Shown here: one piece after another, positions 44,077 to 55,076 of the stretch
How positions within the stretch are numbered: the first letter of the stretch is position 1
Layout: every line of letters begins with the position of its first letter
Origin: Zopfochytrium polystomum
Taxonomy: Eukaryota > Chytridiomycota > Chytridiomycetes > Chytridiales > Chytridiaceae
Direction: 5' to 3'
NCBI GenBank assembly: GCA_025765615.1
Contig: JAIVFJ010000010.1
Coordinates: 124,001 to 188,000, forward strand
DNA length: 64,000 bases
Notes under the pieces: generated by a model
What the model was told of the DNA's origin: nothing
The model's database searches: none
The model's input: the letters and a program-made list of their open reading frames with translations, nothing else
Translations under genes and position numbers: made by a program

Positions 44077-46305
44077 ATGAGCGCAGCAACCGCAGCATCC
44101 GACGCCAGCAGCCCACCGTCATCGTCGGCGTCGCCGTCGACGCCGTCAGGCCCGTCCCCGACCGCTGTGCAGCCCGCGTCAAAGCTCGGGTGGATCTCGG
44201 CCGTGTCGAGCTTGTTTTCGCCGTGGCAGAGCATAGTCGGATTGGGTGAGTAAGAAAAGAAGGGAGGACCCTGGTTCCGCGTGGGCAGGGCGTTGGTCTC
44301 GCCGCCGAGGGACCCGTGGGTGTGTAAACGCGCGTGTGGTATTCCTTCCCCAACATGCGAGAATGGAACAAGGCACTGACGACGCGCTCCATTACCCTCC
44401 ATGATGCTCATACACACACGCACGCACGCACACACACGCGCACACACGCACAGCCCAAAAGACGTGCTTCTCGCTGCTACGGAAAATGAAGGCCGGCCAC
44501 ATCCGCGTGACGGTGCTGCCGGGCGGTGGCACGGTGGGCACGTACGACTTTGGCGACACCAGCGAGACGGCGGTGCGGCGCGCGGTCGTCAAGGTCCGCA
44601 AGGACACGTTCTGGTTGCGGCTGATGGTGCACAGCGCGCTGGTGAGTTTATTTGCTCGGTTTTTGGGGGCCGTTTTCTGTCTGTCTGTTTTTTCTTCTTT
44701 CTTTTCTTTATTGGACAGCTCCGTCTTCTTCCTCTTTCGCTGACCTGACCTGACCGACCGACCGCGCACAGGGATTCGGCGAGGCGTACATGTTTGGCGA
44801 AGTGGAGGTCGACGACCTTGCCGGGCTGCTCGTGGTACGTGTGTGTGCGTGTGCGAAACGTGTGTTTGTGTGTGTGTGGAAGCGTGCGGCGCGATCGCTT
44901 CTCCACCATCCATCCACCATCCACTGTCCCGTCCGAAACCTTCCAAACCCAGCAACAACAGACAAACAAAAAAGAAGAAAGAAATTCTCTCTATCTTTTC
45001 TCATTAGTCGACCCTTCGCTTAAATTTGTCTTCTCCGTTCTTCCGCCTGCGCGTGTTTTCTTCGTTTCCTCAATTATTTATTGATGGGGGTTCCGCAGAC
45101 CCAATCGCCGTCTCCCGATCCAACCGCCTTCCGACTGCTAACGACTCCTTCCCCTCTCACCGATCTAATTGCGCCCTTCACCACGCCCGCCCTTCCGATC
45201 CCCGCCCCGCCACAACCCGCCACAACCAGCTCTTCGTCATGAACCGCGAGTACTTCGCGGAAATGAACCTTTTGCCGGCCGGACTCAACTCCCTCATCAA
45301 CAAGGCCCTGCACTCGCAAATTCCAAACACCATCTACAACTCGCTCTACAACATCCAAGCCCACTACGACCTCGGCAACGAAATGTTTGCCGCGTTCCTC
45401 GACCCCACAATGACCTACTCGTGCCCCATCTGGGACCTCGAGCACGCAAAGGACGACTCGCTCGAGGCCGCCCAGTACCGCAAAATCCACGCAATCCTGG
45501 ACCGCGCTGTCATCCGCAAGGGCGACCACGTGCTGGAAATTGGCACCGGGTAAGGGCAAAAATGCTTCGTTCTATCCGTCTTTGTCGCTCTTTTCTAAAG
45601 CGACAAATAACGTGCAGCTGGGGTGCTCTGTCGATTGAAGCCGTTCGGCGGCACGACTGCCAAGTCACGACATTGACGCTGTCGTCGGAGCAAAAAGCGC
45701 TTGCCGAAGAGCGTATTGCCGAGGCGGGACTGTCACACCGCATTACAGTCCTCCTTAAAGACTACCGGGACCTCGACCCGACAGAGTACCAGTTTGACCG
45801 GATTGTGACGGTCGAGATGCTCGAGGCGGTCGGCCCTGAATTCCTCCCGCTCTTTTTCGAGCAGGCACAGCGGCTGCTCAAGCCGCGCGGCGTGCTCGCG
45901 CTGCAGGTGATCACGATGCCGGACGCGCGGTACAAGAACTACCTCAGCAAGATGGATTTCATCCAAAAGTACATCTTCCCCGGCGGGCACTGCCCCTCCG
46001 TGACTGCGCTCGTCGACGCCGTGTTCAAGGGAACGGGCGGCAAGCTCATTGTGGACGAGATTGTCAACATTGGGCCGCACTATGTCAAGGCGCTGCGGAT
46101 CTGGCGGGAGAAGTTTGTCGAGCGCTTTGACGACGTTGTCAAGGAGACGGGGCTCGCGCACGTGTACACGCCCGAGTTTCGGCGAAAGTGGGAGTTTTAC
46201 TTTGCGTACTGCGAGGCCGGGTTCGCCAGCCGCACGCTCGGCGACGTGCAGATGCGGCTGACCAAGGAGGCCAACTTTGACCTGCTCGAGGGCATTCCGT
46301 TTTGA
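44077..46305 (+). CDS. Cyclopropane-fatty-acyl-phospholipid synthase-type methyltransferase
   Basis: Five exons: 44077-44245, 44454-44641, 44772-44834, 45230-45549, 45618-46305; 1428 bases, 475 aa, all phases agree. The N-terminal domain (about 60-140) shows GHIRVTVLPGGGTVGTYDFGD and ends GFGEAYMFGEVEVDDLAGLL. The catalytic domain starts LFVMNREYFAEMN, then NSLYNIQAHYDLGNEMF and the family active-site text MTYSCPIW. The SAM-binding loop is VLEIGTGWG at 241-249, where the family usually has IGCGWG. QVITMPDARY, IFPGGHCPSV and FYFAYCEAGFASR follow. CFA synthases transfer a methylene from SAM to an unsaturated acyl chain in membrane phospholipids; fungal sphingolipid C9-methyltransferases are relatives but carry N-terminal membrane helices, absent here. 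No signal peptide is seen. Confidence 0.9.
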
Positions 46306-46878
46306 AAACCCCCCTGCCCCCCAACTCGCCGGGTCGATGCCGGAGATTCCTTTTTTTCGTTTCTTTGGGGGGAGGATTGGGCACCGCGCTCAAAACTCGT
46401 TTATTCGCTGTCGGTTAGGTTTTCTTTTTCCGGCTCTTTCTGTTTTCTCTCCTCACACTCTGCCTGATTGCGTCAGATTTTGTTTCTACAACCCTCGTGC
46501 ACATTTTCTCTGTCTTTTTTTTTGCTTTTTTGTTGTCTTACTACGCGCTTCGCTCATTGCTGGGCATCTTCTGTTTCTTTTTCGCGCGCACAGAGGCCCA
46601 CGGCGCCTTTTTTTTTCCTTTTTTACCTCGAAGACGCCAAATAAAAACGGGAAAAAAGCACGGTGGACACAGCCCTCCAATTCAGCGTTGTTTCAACCTC
46701 CTTAACAACCTCGCCTGCATCTGCTTCTTCCTCCTCTTGATTTGGTGGGCGGCCGAGGGCGCACGCCACGCACGCCGGCGATTGGCTTTGTGTTTATTTC
46801 AATGAAAAAGTCCAGAATGGAAAACAGAAAGCATCAAGACAAGAAAAATTTGGCGGCGAGAACAGTGACCTGTCTCGA

Positions 46879-46947
<69 letters not shown>

Positions 46948-47534
46948 CGCGGCTGGGACCGGCGGACAGCCTGGCCCTCTTTCGGTGCCACCTATTCACG
47001 CAGTTCGTCTGGGGCATCCTGGTAAAAAAGAGAACTTTTCTTCTGGGCAACTTTTTTCCGGCAGCCGACGCGAAACTACGGTGCGGGAGACTGGTTCGAC
47101 AGGCTCCACGGCAAATACCGAGGGGGTCGCAACGGTCGCGACGGTCGCGGAAAAGGAGGATCAAAGGGAAAAGTGAGGATGAGGGGCAGAGCTGAGCATT
47201 TTCTTGTGAGGAGGAGGACGTACATCTGTGGGTGTGTACACCAAGGCCGAGTTTTTTCCTTTTTTGCCTATGCCGCGACCTGTCCTCCGTCATTGCTTTT
47301 TCATCCCCACTCGTTTCGTACGCCGTCATTTGTACCGCTTTCGTTACCCTTCCAACACACCCTACCGGGTGCCTCTCATTTAGTTACGGTGCAAACACTC
47401 AAACCAAAAAAAAATAAAAATAAATAAATTCCCTCTTGAACTTAGCAATTCACATTTCCCCACGGTCTATTCAATGAGATTTTGGCTCTCCAACCAAGCG
47501 TCGCACTCCATCTAAAAAATCGCACCCTTCAAAA
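46306..47534. repeat. Convergent spacer with (CT)n microsatellite
   Basis: Between the stop codons of the CFA-type gene (plus) and the golgin-like gene (minus). A CT repeat of about 60 bases lies at 46884-46945. AATAAA-type sequences occur at about 46639 and 47413-47428 and could serve as polyadenylation signals for the plus-strand gene. No gene seen. Confidence 0.7.
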
Positions 47535-50500
47535 TCACACGCTCGCGGGAGCCGCCGCCGGCGACGGTGCAGCCCCAGCCGCCTCCAAAGCCCTTTCGAG
47601 CTCGTCGCAGCGCTGCCGCAGCCGATCGACCTCGGTCCTCAGCGACCCGAGCTCCAGCAGCGCGTCGTTGTACCGCTCGAGGATGCCGCGGTCCCCCGGC
47701 TGGACGGCCACGTCGACAATCATGCGCTTGATCTCGGCGTTGGCGCGGAGCTGGTGGTCGAGCTGCGACGTCAGGCTGGTCAGCTCTTGCTGTAACGTCA
47801 CGTAGCGCGACGTGAGCTTGGCGAGGGCCGACCGCAGCTGCGACTCGGTCCGCACAGACGACTGCGACTGAGACGGGGACGGCGACAGAGACGCCAGCGG
47901 CTGCAGCTGCGGCGGGGACAGGTCGCCCCCGCCCACTCCCCGGCTCTCCGTCTGCGTTTCCTGGTCGTGCACAACGCCCGACCCGGACAGCGCCACCTGC
48001 GTCGTCCACGCCGCCGTCGCCGCCAACGCGCCCCCGCCGCCGCCGCCCGCGGCTACGCGCGCGCCCCGCAGCATGGCCACGTGCGAAGCGAACGGCGGCG
48101 CGCTCCCGGTCCGGCTGTGAGCCGCGCCGGCGTCCGCGGCAAGCAAGCCGCCGCGCGAGTCGTTGGAGACGGACGAACGCACGATGGCGCCTTCCAGCTT
48201 CTCGTGCTGCAAGTCCAGCACGGCGTGGGCGTCCTCGAGGTCAGCGCGCAGGCGCGCGACGGCCGCGACCATCCACCGCACCCATTTCCCAACGTCCACG
48301 TCCTCGGCGCGCTGCGCGGCGCGCGACCACCCGACGCGGGCGGCCTCCTCCCAGATGACGGCGCGGACGTCGGCCAGCTCGACCGCGAGCCGGTGGTGCT
48401 CGACGTGAAGCCGCTCGATCTCGCCGTAGAGCGTGCGCTCCTTGAGGGCCGCGGTCGCGCGGTCGCGCGACTGCTGCACGTCAAGGCGGTCGAGCGCGTC
48501 CTGGAGCTCGTCGGCGCGCCGTTCAGCTTCGCTACGCTCGTGCTCACGGAGCTTGTGCGCGTTGGCCGCCGCGCGCTGCTCGGCCGCGTCGGCGCGCGCC
48601 GCGAGCAGCTCGGACGCCAGCTCCTCGCAGCGGGCCTGCAGCGTTGCGACGAGCTCGGCTGCGCTCGAGCGCTGCCCGTGCAGTAGCATGGAGGCGACGT
48701 CCGCCTGGGCTAGACGCAGCTTCTGGAGATCAGACTGAGCTTGGGCCGCTGCGGCGGCGTACGCGGCGACAGCCTGACGGAGCCGGACGACTTCTTCGGA
48801 CAAGTCGCCGTCGGCGATGCTATCGTCTGTAGTGTTGGTGGCGGGCAAAATGGTGCTCGAAACAGATTCCTGCGGAATCGGTGACGAGACCGCCCGCTGC
48901 TCTCTTGGTTCCGAGGCGGACTCCAACGCCTTTTGCTGCGCATCGGTAAGAGCTCGCTCCAACGTTGCCACTTGCAATTCCAAGCGCTCCACCTTTTGCG
49001 CCAACAGCATTGATCGATCCAATTCGGCTGCTTGAGCTCTTCCTGCCTGCGTTAGTTGCGCTTCCAGCCGCAATCGTTCTTCTTGATGACTCTTTGCACT
49101 GGCCGCGGCGTCCTTTGCTTCCAAAAGGAGTTGATCCAGCTGCGCTTCCAACTGATGAGTCCGTGTCTTCAGCGAGTCCCGCTCGTTGCTCACTCGGTCA
49201 AGGTGTGCATTCAGTCGGTCCAACTCGGCTGAGTCGGCGCGGCTGCTTTCGGTGGATCCCCCACTCTTTCTCGTCGCCTCGATTCGATTCAGCAAGCTCT
49301 GCCGCTCCTGCTTCCATTCGTCCTTCCACATGGCCAGTTTTTCCTGCTCCGCACGCAGCCGTCCGTTCTCCGCCTCGGCACGCGACAGAGACCCGCGAAG
49401 CTCCATGATAACGCGCCCTGCGTCGTCCGCCTCCACTCGGCACCTTTCGAGCTTCACTTTGGCCGCCGCGAGCTCCTCAGCGACGGCGGCGCGCTCCACG
49501 ACCTCGCGCCGAAGTTGGGACTTGAGCTCGGCCACGGCTTCGGAAACCGAGTGCATCTCCTCGGACCGGGCGCGGTCGACCTGGGCCTGCAGCGCCGCGA
49601 CAGCCACACTCGCTGTAGCAAGCTCAGAGCGGGTCTGATCAAGGCGGGCCGACGTAGCAGCCGTATCGGACCGTGCGGCAGCGAGCGCAGCCGCGGCCGC
49701 CGCCCGCTCGTTGTCCCAGCGCTCCCGGGCGTTGGATAGCTCCTCCTGCAGCCGGCGCACTCGAGGGGATTCAGTGCCAGCGGGTGCGTTTGCAGCGGCT
49801 TCAGGACCGCCCGCCTGTTGCTGACGCTGCTGTTGTTGCTGCTTGAGCTGCGAGTTTTCGATCATCAGGGCTGCGTTGGCGGCGGACAGCGCACTGACGC
49901 TGGTTTCGTATTCTCGGAGTCGGCGCTGCAGGGCGGCAGTAGTGTCTGCCTCTGACTTGGTTGGCGACGGCAGTTGTCTTTCGCTTGGGCGCCCAGCAAG
50001 CTCCGCCTCTAGCTTCAAGACTCTTTGGCGCAACTGATCATTCCACGTTCGCAACACGGCCATGTCCTTTTCTGACTGCCACGCCGCTTCCCGCTGAACC
50101 AAGTCAGTTGAAGGCGGGGCAAGGTCAGAGACACTGGCAATCAAACGCTTCATGGCAGAGGCTTCGGCTCTTCGAAGTTGGAGTTCTTGATCCTTTGAGT
50201 CGCTGAATGTTGGTGGAGAGGCGGCAGGAACAAGTTGGTGCCCCGGAATAAGTTGCTGAAGTCCTTGAGAATCAGAAAGCAACCGCTCCGGGAATGGGGC
50301 GTTCAGCTGTCGTATGCTTGATTAGTTGAGCTTGAGGAACTAGTCTACAGCTTTTACCATCGAAAGCTGCTGCTCGTACGAGTTTATTCCTGACGCAAGC
50401 TGCTGTGACAGCTGTGGGTAACAGTACAGAGCTTGTCGTCAGATGGAGGAAAACCCATTGTCAAACGCACACGTTTCACTTGCCAATGAGGACATTGCAT

Positions 50501-51111
50501 CGGCCGACACTTTTGCTGCGTTAATTTCCTCAATCGACGTGTTCCTGTTCACAAATTGAGTGTGCGGCGTCGTAAACGTTTGCGTTGCTTACCTCGGAAT
50601 GCTTTGTGGCCGGAAGCTTCGCCTCTCCGTGTGCCGTACCATCACCACCCGTCGAGCCCCATCGGTGACTTGCGCCTCCATGATCTGATGAACGTTGCTC
50701 GCGTCTTCTGTGTGGGGAAGTCTACCGCGATCATGAAGCAATCCAACAGCAGATGAGGGTACTACGGCGCCGTTTCCGTTTCGATCGGTCGAGGGGCCGC
50801 CACCGTCGGCGATTGCGTCATCACGATCACCACGATCCGGCAGAGGCGAATGTGGCGCGTCCAGCAGCGAGGAGGAGGATGAAGCCTTCTTTGACTGGTA
50901 TTTTTTCAACTGTTGGAGGGAGAAAGCGCAGCGAAGTCTCAGAGATAAGAGGCGAAGGTCGACATACACTGCCGTACAACCGAGGCAGTAGTGCTCTACT
51001 TTATGCCGAACGACGCGATTGAGCGACCGTGGCGGTCGATCGGTCAATCTACCATTCGCGCGATCGGCTTACCTTTCTTCGTGCGGCGTCGATGAGTGCC
51101 TCGCGATCCAT
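47535..51111 (-). CDS. Golgin-like long coiled-coil protein
   Basis: Five exons: 51111-51073, 50909-50593, 50544-50480, 50431-50358, 50306-47535; 3267 bases, 1088 aa, all phases agree. The first exons give MDREALIDAARRK joined to LKKYQSKKASSSS, which resembles the N-terminal KLKxYQ motif of GM130-type golgins (golgin A2), where it binds p115/tethers. Residues about 215-1070 are mostly heptad coiled coil rich in Ala, Arg, Glu and Leu, interrupted by a Gly/Ala-rich hinge near 925-945 (with a VHDQETQTE motif). The last helix is LERYNDALLELGSLRTEVDRLRQRCDELERAL. No membrane anchor or GRIP domain was seen. A Golgi tether is the favoured reading, but any cytoskeletal coiled-coil protein would look similar beyond the first 25 residues. 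The 48-base intron with acceptor ACAAG at 50432 is the least certain join. Confidence 0.6.
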
Positions 51112-51395
51112 CCCAAAGAAAAAAAAAAAAAAAATATGAACAAATGGGAAGGGCCACTCACCAAAAGGGAAAAAAGAAAAAAAAAAAAAAAAAAAAAGAA
51201 GAGTCAAAGTTGACGTCAGGGCTTTTCCCTTGACGAGCAACCCTCCAATGTATTGTTGAGCCTCGGAATTGGGAGACAGGCGCTTGTACCATGAAAGCCC
51301 CCAAAGTATTTGCTAAAGGCGCAAGTCATGATGGCATACCTCGAAAGCACTATAAACGAAGAGACACATGAACGCCCCCTTGGCCCCCAAATCCA

Positions 51396-52964
51396 TCACC
51401 GCGGTTGGAGCCACGGCTTCCTTTTAGCATTCCATTCCCTCACCGCTCGACCAATGTGAAGTGCGTCCGCCCATCCTGACCCGAGCGGGACGTTAGCCTC
51501 AATTCGATCAAGAACCTGATGGATTGCGTCCATGTCTAGCGCCGTCGCGGCCTGCAGGATACGGTGCGCCGAGAGCTCCAGTAACCCGTGGAACACCCTG
51601 TCCAACCGGCGCATTCCGGTCGACAGACGAACCACGGCGTCCGAGCACTTGAGCGAGTCGTACTCGGAGAATCGGGAAATTATGAGCACCTGCAGGCTCC
51701 GCGCGCACTCGCTCGCCAAAAGCCCGACCACGAGGTCGTTGGAAAAGTCCGACTGCGAGGTGGTCGACTGCGACTCTGAAATGTCCAGCCACAACAGCCG
51801 CCCCGCCTTTCCCACAATGTGGATGACCATCTTGTCTGAAACACCGCACTCGCTGAGGCCAAGGTCCTCCAGGCGCGGAGCGAGGTTTGCGGCGAGCAGC
51901 TTCCAGCCTTCGTCAGTGATTCCCATCCCCGCTGTTCCGGCAAGGTCCAGCCCAACCAGAGAGGTGCAAGACTCGACGATGCATGCAAGACCGTCATCGG
52001 TCAAGCCGTCGCACCACGCGAGGTTTAGGTACCGGAGGATCGATCGGCCGTGCCGTCCGATGGCACGTAGGCACGATTCGGTCAAGCCTACTCCCGCGAC
52101 AGACAGGTTCGTAACAGAGGCCCCGAGTTTCTCCACAACGGTCGAAACCGAAGAGTCGGTGACTCTACCGTCCATCAGCCCCCCGGCCAGGGCGGCAAAA
52201 GATGCGCCAATGTCCAGGGAGCGCAGGCGAGAGCGCCCCTCCAGCAACCGGACCATGGACATGACAGACTTGTCGCCTACCCATCGAGTCGACCCCAAAT
52301 CGATCCACTCGAGGCCGTCGAAAGGATTAAGATCCTTTGCGGCGTCAAAAGCGCGCACCGATCCGATTTCGCCAAGGTGGTCGAAGAGGTATCCGATCCT
52401 GAGCTCCTTGACGAAAGACAGGCCAGGAATGGAAAGAAGCGAGGCGAGGTTGGCGTGGGTGAGCGCGGTCGCGGCGCCTTGCCCTCCAGAAACGTGCAGG
52501 ACTCTGATTTTTCGGTGGGGAAGCAGCCGGTTCAGGAGGGAAAGCACGGCGGAGGCGGTGAGGTCTTCCAGGTAGAGTTCCGCGATGTAGGCGGCGTAAT
52601 CAAAGGGGAATGGCCGTGGAGCGGTACGCGACAGCAGGGCCGAAGACGACGACCCCAACGCCGACGGCGACGAGGCCGACGAGGACTCGATGGTGTCGCG
52701 GATGGCGGTGGCGACGGCGTCCGACGAAAAGACGGGTGCGCGCCACATGAGCGGCACGGCGACGCGCGCCCAGTAGGCGCAGACGCGCGCGCAGGGCAGC
52801 AGGCGGTGGGTGGCGAACTCCCAGCGCCTGCGGCGGTCAAAGTCGGCGACGCTGTCGACGAGTGTTTCCGAGATCCACGATCGCGATGCACGCGGCGGGG
52901 GCGCGATGGGCGGGTCCAGCAGGTGGGCGAAGACGGGTAGTAGTAGTTCCTGGGGAAGCAGCAT
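51396..52964 (-). CDS. F-box/leucine-rich repeat protein
   Basis: One exon of 522 aa from the ATG at 52964. A good acceptor (T-rich then TTTTAG) lies just upstream at about 52977, so an additional 5' exon is possible. The F-box begins at the start: LPQELLLPVFAHLLDP, then RLLPCARVCAYWARVAVPLMW at about 60-85. From about 130 onward there are leucine-rich repeats of the FBXL/Amn1 (cysteine-containing) type, for example NLSVAGVGLTESCLRAIGRHG, LNLAWCDGLTDDGLACIVESC and LEDLGLSECGVSDKMV. Such proteins select substrates for SCF ubiquitin ligases. Target unknown. It is the last cellular gene before the retroelement region. Confidence 0.85.
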   Translation of the reverse strand: MLLPQELLLPVFAHLLDPPIAPPPRASRSWISETLVDSVADFDRRRRWEFATHRLLPCARVCAYWARVAVPLMWRAPVFSSDAVATAIRDTIESSSASSPSALGSSSSALLSRTAPRPFPFDYAAYIAELYLEDLTASAVLSLLNRLLPHRKIRVLHVSGGQGAATALTHANLASLLSIPGLSFVKELRIGYLFDHLGEIGSVRAFDAAKDLNPFDGLEWIDLGSTRWVGDKSVMSMVRLLEGRSRLRSLDIGASFAALAGGLMDGRVTDSSVSTVVEKLGASVTNLSVAGVGLTESCLRAIGRHGRSILRYLNLAWCDGLTDDGLACIVESCTSLVGLDLAGTAGMGITDEGWKLLAANLAPRLEDLGLSECGVSDKMVIHIVGKAGRLLWLDISESQSTTSQSDFSNDLVVGLLASECARSLQVLIISRFSEYDSLKCSDAVVRLSTGMRRLDRVFHGLLELSAHRILQAATALDMDAIHQVLDRIEANVPLGSGWADALHIGRAVREWNAKRKPWLQPR

Positions 52965-53490
52965 ATGGCGCTGGCTAAAAATCAAAAAAAAAAAAAATTA
53001 ACTCCAGGAAGCAACTTGTTTTTCCATAAACAGTGGCTCACAAAATTGGGTCAATGTTTTGAACATTGCACTGCCAAGTGCTGTCACACATGCATAAGAC
53101 AATCATAAAATTTGAGGAATTCAGCAAATGTTGCCTTGCAGTAGACTAAACTACTCACAATATTTCATGCTTCCAGCTTTTGAATTGCGCAAGAAGGAGG
53201 CAAAGTGTGAGACTACAACAAGGTCTCAGTGATAAAGTCTAAAGTCTAGGGATTTTATTCGCAAAAACAAGCGTACCTGTCATAAAACTGCAAGGATTGG
53301 GACTCCTATTATTATTCCCAGTTCTTTAGTTTCTAAGGTGTTATCAAAGTGTATTTGCAGCTAACCCATCTTTATTATTGGGCCCGCTTTTACTACTTTC
53401 ATCTTAACAGTTTCTGTTGCGCCACGGTTCTCTCAACATATTTTCTTTTTCAGTGACTAACGGAGACTGCCTGACTGCCTAGGGGTGGGA
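52965..53490. other. Boundary spacer, AT-rich
   Basis: Marks the change from GC-rich gene DNA to the retroelement block. A short duplicated phrase (AAAGTCTAAAGTCTAGG, about 53236) and mixed AT-rich text. No gene and no clear target-site duplication seen. Confidence 0.4.
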
Positions 53491-53883
53491 TGCCTGACAG
53501 GCCGTACCCCACGCCCACCTAATTTATTATTTGTTTTCGGCACTTGTACATACACGCATAGGATTGGGGGAACTTTGAGCATTTGTAGTGGATGCTCCAA
53601 GTCAGGGGGGTTGACTTGTCAATTTTCTCTCTCTGTGTTTTTGGGCCATTTCTCTTTTTCCTTTTTTCTTCAATCTGATTTCTGTCCTTTGGCACCAATA
53701 CAGAGTCCCTTCAAATCCATCTGGCTCACTGAGGTGAGGGTAGTGAGAGGTGGTACACACCCAGGTGAGTACATGGGCCCTTTGGGGGCTCCTCTGAAGA
53801 GGCCACAGGTGGGGAATGCAGCTGGCCCTACCACTGACTGTGTGACACTGCTGGCTCTGTGTTGGAGTGAGGATCACAGGCGC

Positions 53884-54470
53884 TCACCCACCCTGGAGGC
53901 AACGGTGACAGCATTGTTGACCCTGTGAGGGTGTTGGTGGCTGAGCCCTGTGCGGTCCCTGACACCTGAGAGACGCAATGGGAACGAGGGTGAGAGGCCT
54001 GGGAATTTGGTGGAGGGGATCTGCAGGGTTTGGAGCGCTTGTCAGAGGGCTTGATGGACTTTGACTTCTCCCAAGAGATAGTGTCGTTGCAACAGGGGAT
54101 CCAAACAAGTCAATGGGCGTCAAGAAGGAGCTGATGGAAAGTGGTGACAAGGGTTTTAAGGACAGAGGCAGCAGGGTTATCACGTGAGAAGAAGGAGTCA
54201 TAAAAGGATTGAGGGATGAAGCCACGAAGGAGGGAGGAAAAATTGATACAAGATTGATGATCAAAGAGAAATTCAGGGCAGGAGAGCCAGTAAATGGGAT
54301 GGGCTTGGGGAGGAGAGCGACCATGAGGTGCAGGAGGACAGAGGAGGAAAGAGTTTCAGCAAAGGTGTTGCGAATCATGGCAATGGTGTCAGCAGCTGCA
54401 GGGCATTGCCAGACATGCTCTGTGGTTTCCAAAGCGTGGTGGCATCAACGACAGAGCCCATCAGGGTTGA
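53884..54470 (-). pseudogene. LINE 3' segment with Cys/His motif
   Basis: Reads C-R-stop-C-HHALETTEHVWQCP, the terminal CC-H-C motif of fungal LINE ORF2 with one stop (TGA at 54447-54445, probably from CGA). Downstream residues to 53884 are Ser/Pro/Leu-rich and not conserved to my eye. Confidence 0.65.
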
Positions 54471-54669
54471 CATGAGGGTGTCGTTGGTGTAGAACTTTTT
54501 GGGTAGGCAAAGTGTTGCTGAGGATTTGAAGTTGATACTTGTGATGAGCAGAGCCAGGGAGGGGTGCCAAAGAGGGAAGAGGGTTTAATTCCAGAGTGGA
54601 GAACAAGAAATGTGGCTTCCCAATGAACTAGTTCAGGGTTGTGGGTGATGTGGGCAAAGGCTGAGGTGT

Positions 54670-54963
54670 TCAGAAGTGCGAAATGGTGAGAGAGACCTGT
54701 GAGGAGTCGCAGTTGTCGTCAAAGTTGGCCAAGACTGGGGTATTTGAGATGAAGGCAGTGGCTGGGAGGATCTGTTGTGAGAGGATTGGTAATGAAGTTG
54801 GGTCAGAAGTCAAGGGTACAGATGATGCCAGCTTGTCTGCTCGTTTGTTGCCAGCGTCACCGTTGTGTCCACGAACCCAGGAAACTTGTGGAGGGGGGCC
54901 AATCCAAGACTGTAGAGTGGCTGCAATGCATGCCCAAAGGGTGGGATGGGAAGTGGTGTGCAA
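54670..54963 (-). pseudogene. LINE RNase H C-terminal fragment
   Basis: A separate frame encodes WVRGHNGDAGNKRADKLA, the last conserved helix and catalytic His/Asp of RNase H in LINEs, preceded by ACIAATLQSW. It is out of frame with the reverse transcriptase segment. Confidence 0.8.
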
Positions 54964-55076
54964 AAGACAATGGAGGGAATCAGAGAGAGGAGCTGTGTTG
55001 CGCTGTGCAGATGGGGACTAAAAGAGTTCGAGGGAAAGAGTTTCTCAAAGGTGTGAACCACTCCAAGATTGTCAAG

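Noticed and set aside
45085..45229. Extra exon in the CFA synthase-like gene using the acceptor at about 45098
   Set aside because: In the required phase it meets a stop just after the real exon start, and skipping it gives the family-typical join LLV-LFVMNRE.
44010..46305. Sphingolipid C9-methyltransferase instead of CFA synthase
   Set aside because: The two N-terminal membrane helices of fungal C9-methyltransferases are absent; the domain layout is that of CFA synthase.
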